Shown piece after piece: positions 40,266 to 40,631 of a stretch of DNA of 40,631 bases. Within the stretch, counting starts at the first letter, position 1. Each line of letters begins with the position of its first letter. The translations under genes and the position numbers were made by a program. This stretch comes from Bacillus norwichensis (lineage in GTDB: Bacteria; Bacillota; Bacilli; Bacillales; Bacillaceae_C), in NCBI RefSeq assembly GCF_014836955.1, contig NZ_JACSPV010000040.1, positions 1-40,631 of the forward strand, given 5' to 3'. Below the pieces are notes generated by a model. That model was given only the letters and a program-made list of their open reading frames with translations. It was not told the origin of the DNA and searched no databases.

Positions 40266-40589
40266 ATGAACATCAATACTAGCTTACAAATACTATTAAA
40301 TGACATTGCAAAGAAACAAAAGAAGGGGCTTCCTTTTATTATGGCCTCGATATTTATTTGGGGAGTTATTACAATAATCACTTTGCTGCCTTTAGATTTA
40401 ATAATAAAGAATATAGGCATTTTATCTTGTGGTGCATTGCTGTTTCCAGTTTCAATTCTTTGTGCCAAAATATTAAATGTTGATTTATTTTATAAAGAAA
40501 ATCCATTAATTAATGGACTATTGATGGCAACAAACAATCAAGTTTTATATTTAATTACTCAACTTTCGCAGAGAGAAATTGGCAAATAA
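40266..40589 (+). CDS. Membrane protein, DUF7010-like, apparently truncated
   Basis: 107 residues: N-terminal QILLNDIAKKQKKGLPFIMA, a hydrophobic helix pair, then ILCAKILNVDLFYKENPLIN and NQVLYLI, after which similarity to DUF7010-type proteins seems to stop about 70 residues short. The last ten residues (TQLSQREIGK) and the following 40 bp look unrelated, so a junction near 40560 is likely. AAGGAG lies about 10 bp before the ATG, 10 bp after the DUF3021 gene, so it belongs to the LytTR operon. Confidence 0.6.
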   Translation: MNINTSLQILLNDIAKKQKKGLPFIMASIFIWGVITIITLLPLDLIIKNIGILSCGALLFPVSILCAKILNVDLFYKENPLINGLLMATNNQVLYLITQLSQREIGK

Positions 40590-40631
40590 GCCTTGATGTA
40601 GTTGGGAAGGCCAGAGAACCACTGCTCAAGT

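Overview
The window is AT-rich DNA from a Gram-positive Bacillales bacterium, probably Bacillaceae or Planococcaceae. Supporting signs are strong AGGAGG-type ribosome binding sites, frequent TTG and GTG starts, Bacillus-type Fur boxes, a CotA-like laccase and a heterocycloanthracin-type bacteriocin locus. The left edge carries tandem sigma-A promoters and the leader of an rRNA operon that runs off the window to the left. Most genes lie on the minus strand, co-directional with that operon.

Layout. (1) 0.4-8.7 kb: an iron/siderophore import locus. It has two ABC half-transporters of the YbtP/YbtQ (IrtA/IrtB) type, an AraC regulator, and an ECF-like transporter (MptD-type S component, T component, double ATPase), with Fur boxes at two promoters. 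A truncated second copy of the araC/S-component pair sits between the two halves. (2) 8.7-14.4 kb: decayed MFS and IS110 fragments, a GntR(YtrA)-ABC exporter locus with duplicated ATPases, and a HAAS membrane protein with a lipoprotein. (3) 14.9-17.7 kb: a TipA-like MerR regulator killed by one stop codon, an SDR oxidoreductase and a divergent HxlR regulator. (4) 17.9-21.6 kb: a response regulator/histidine kinase plus a BcrA-type ABC exporter, the layout of a peptide-antibiotic resistance module. (5) 22.4-28.5 kb: a thiazole/oxazole-modified microcin (TOMM) cluster of the heterocycloanthracin/sonorensin type. The 73-residue precursor has a Cys-Gly-Gly-Cys repeat core, followed by a ThiF-like/RRE maturation protein, a YcaO cyclodehydratase and a double-domain SagB dehydrogenase. 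(6) 29-34.3 kb: a 20-21 bp tandem repeat array, a CotA-like multicopper oxidase with a Cys-rich N-terminus, an ArsR-like regulator with an MFS exporter, and a GNAT acetyltransferase. (7) 34.7-38.8 kb: a four-gene Fur-controlled siderophore ABC importer. (8) 39.0-40.6 kb: integrase and repressor relics, then a LytTR-DUF3021 pair and a truncated membrane protein.

A roughly 190 bp multi-hairpin repeat (R1-R9; six near-full and three partial copies) is spread from 5.5 to 33.8 kb between modules, always in the same orientation. Several copies lie just upstream of minus-strand start codons or inside operons, so they are probably transcribed. This family and the TOMM precursor are the two most noteworthy things here. 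All functional assignments come from reading motifs and gene order; no database search was possible.
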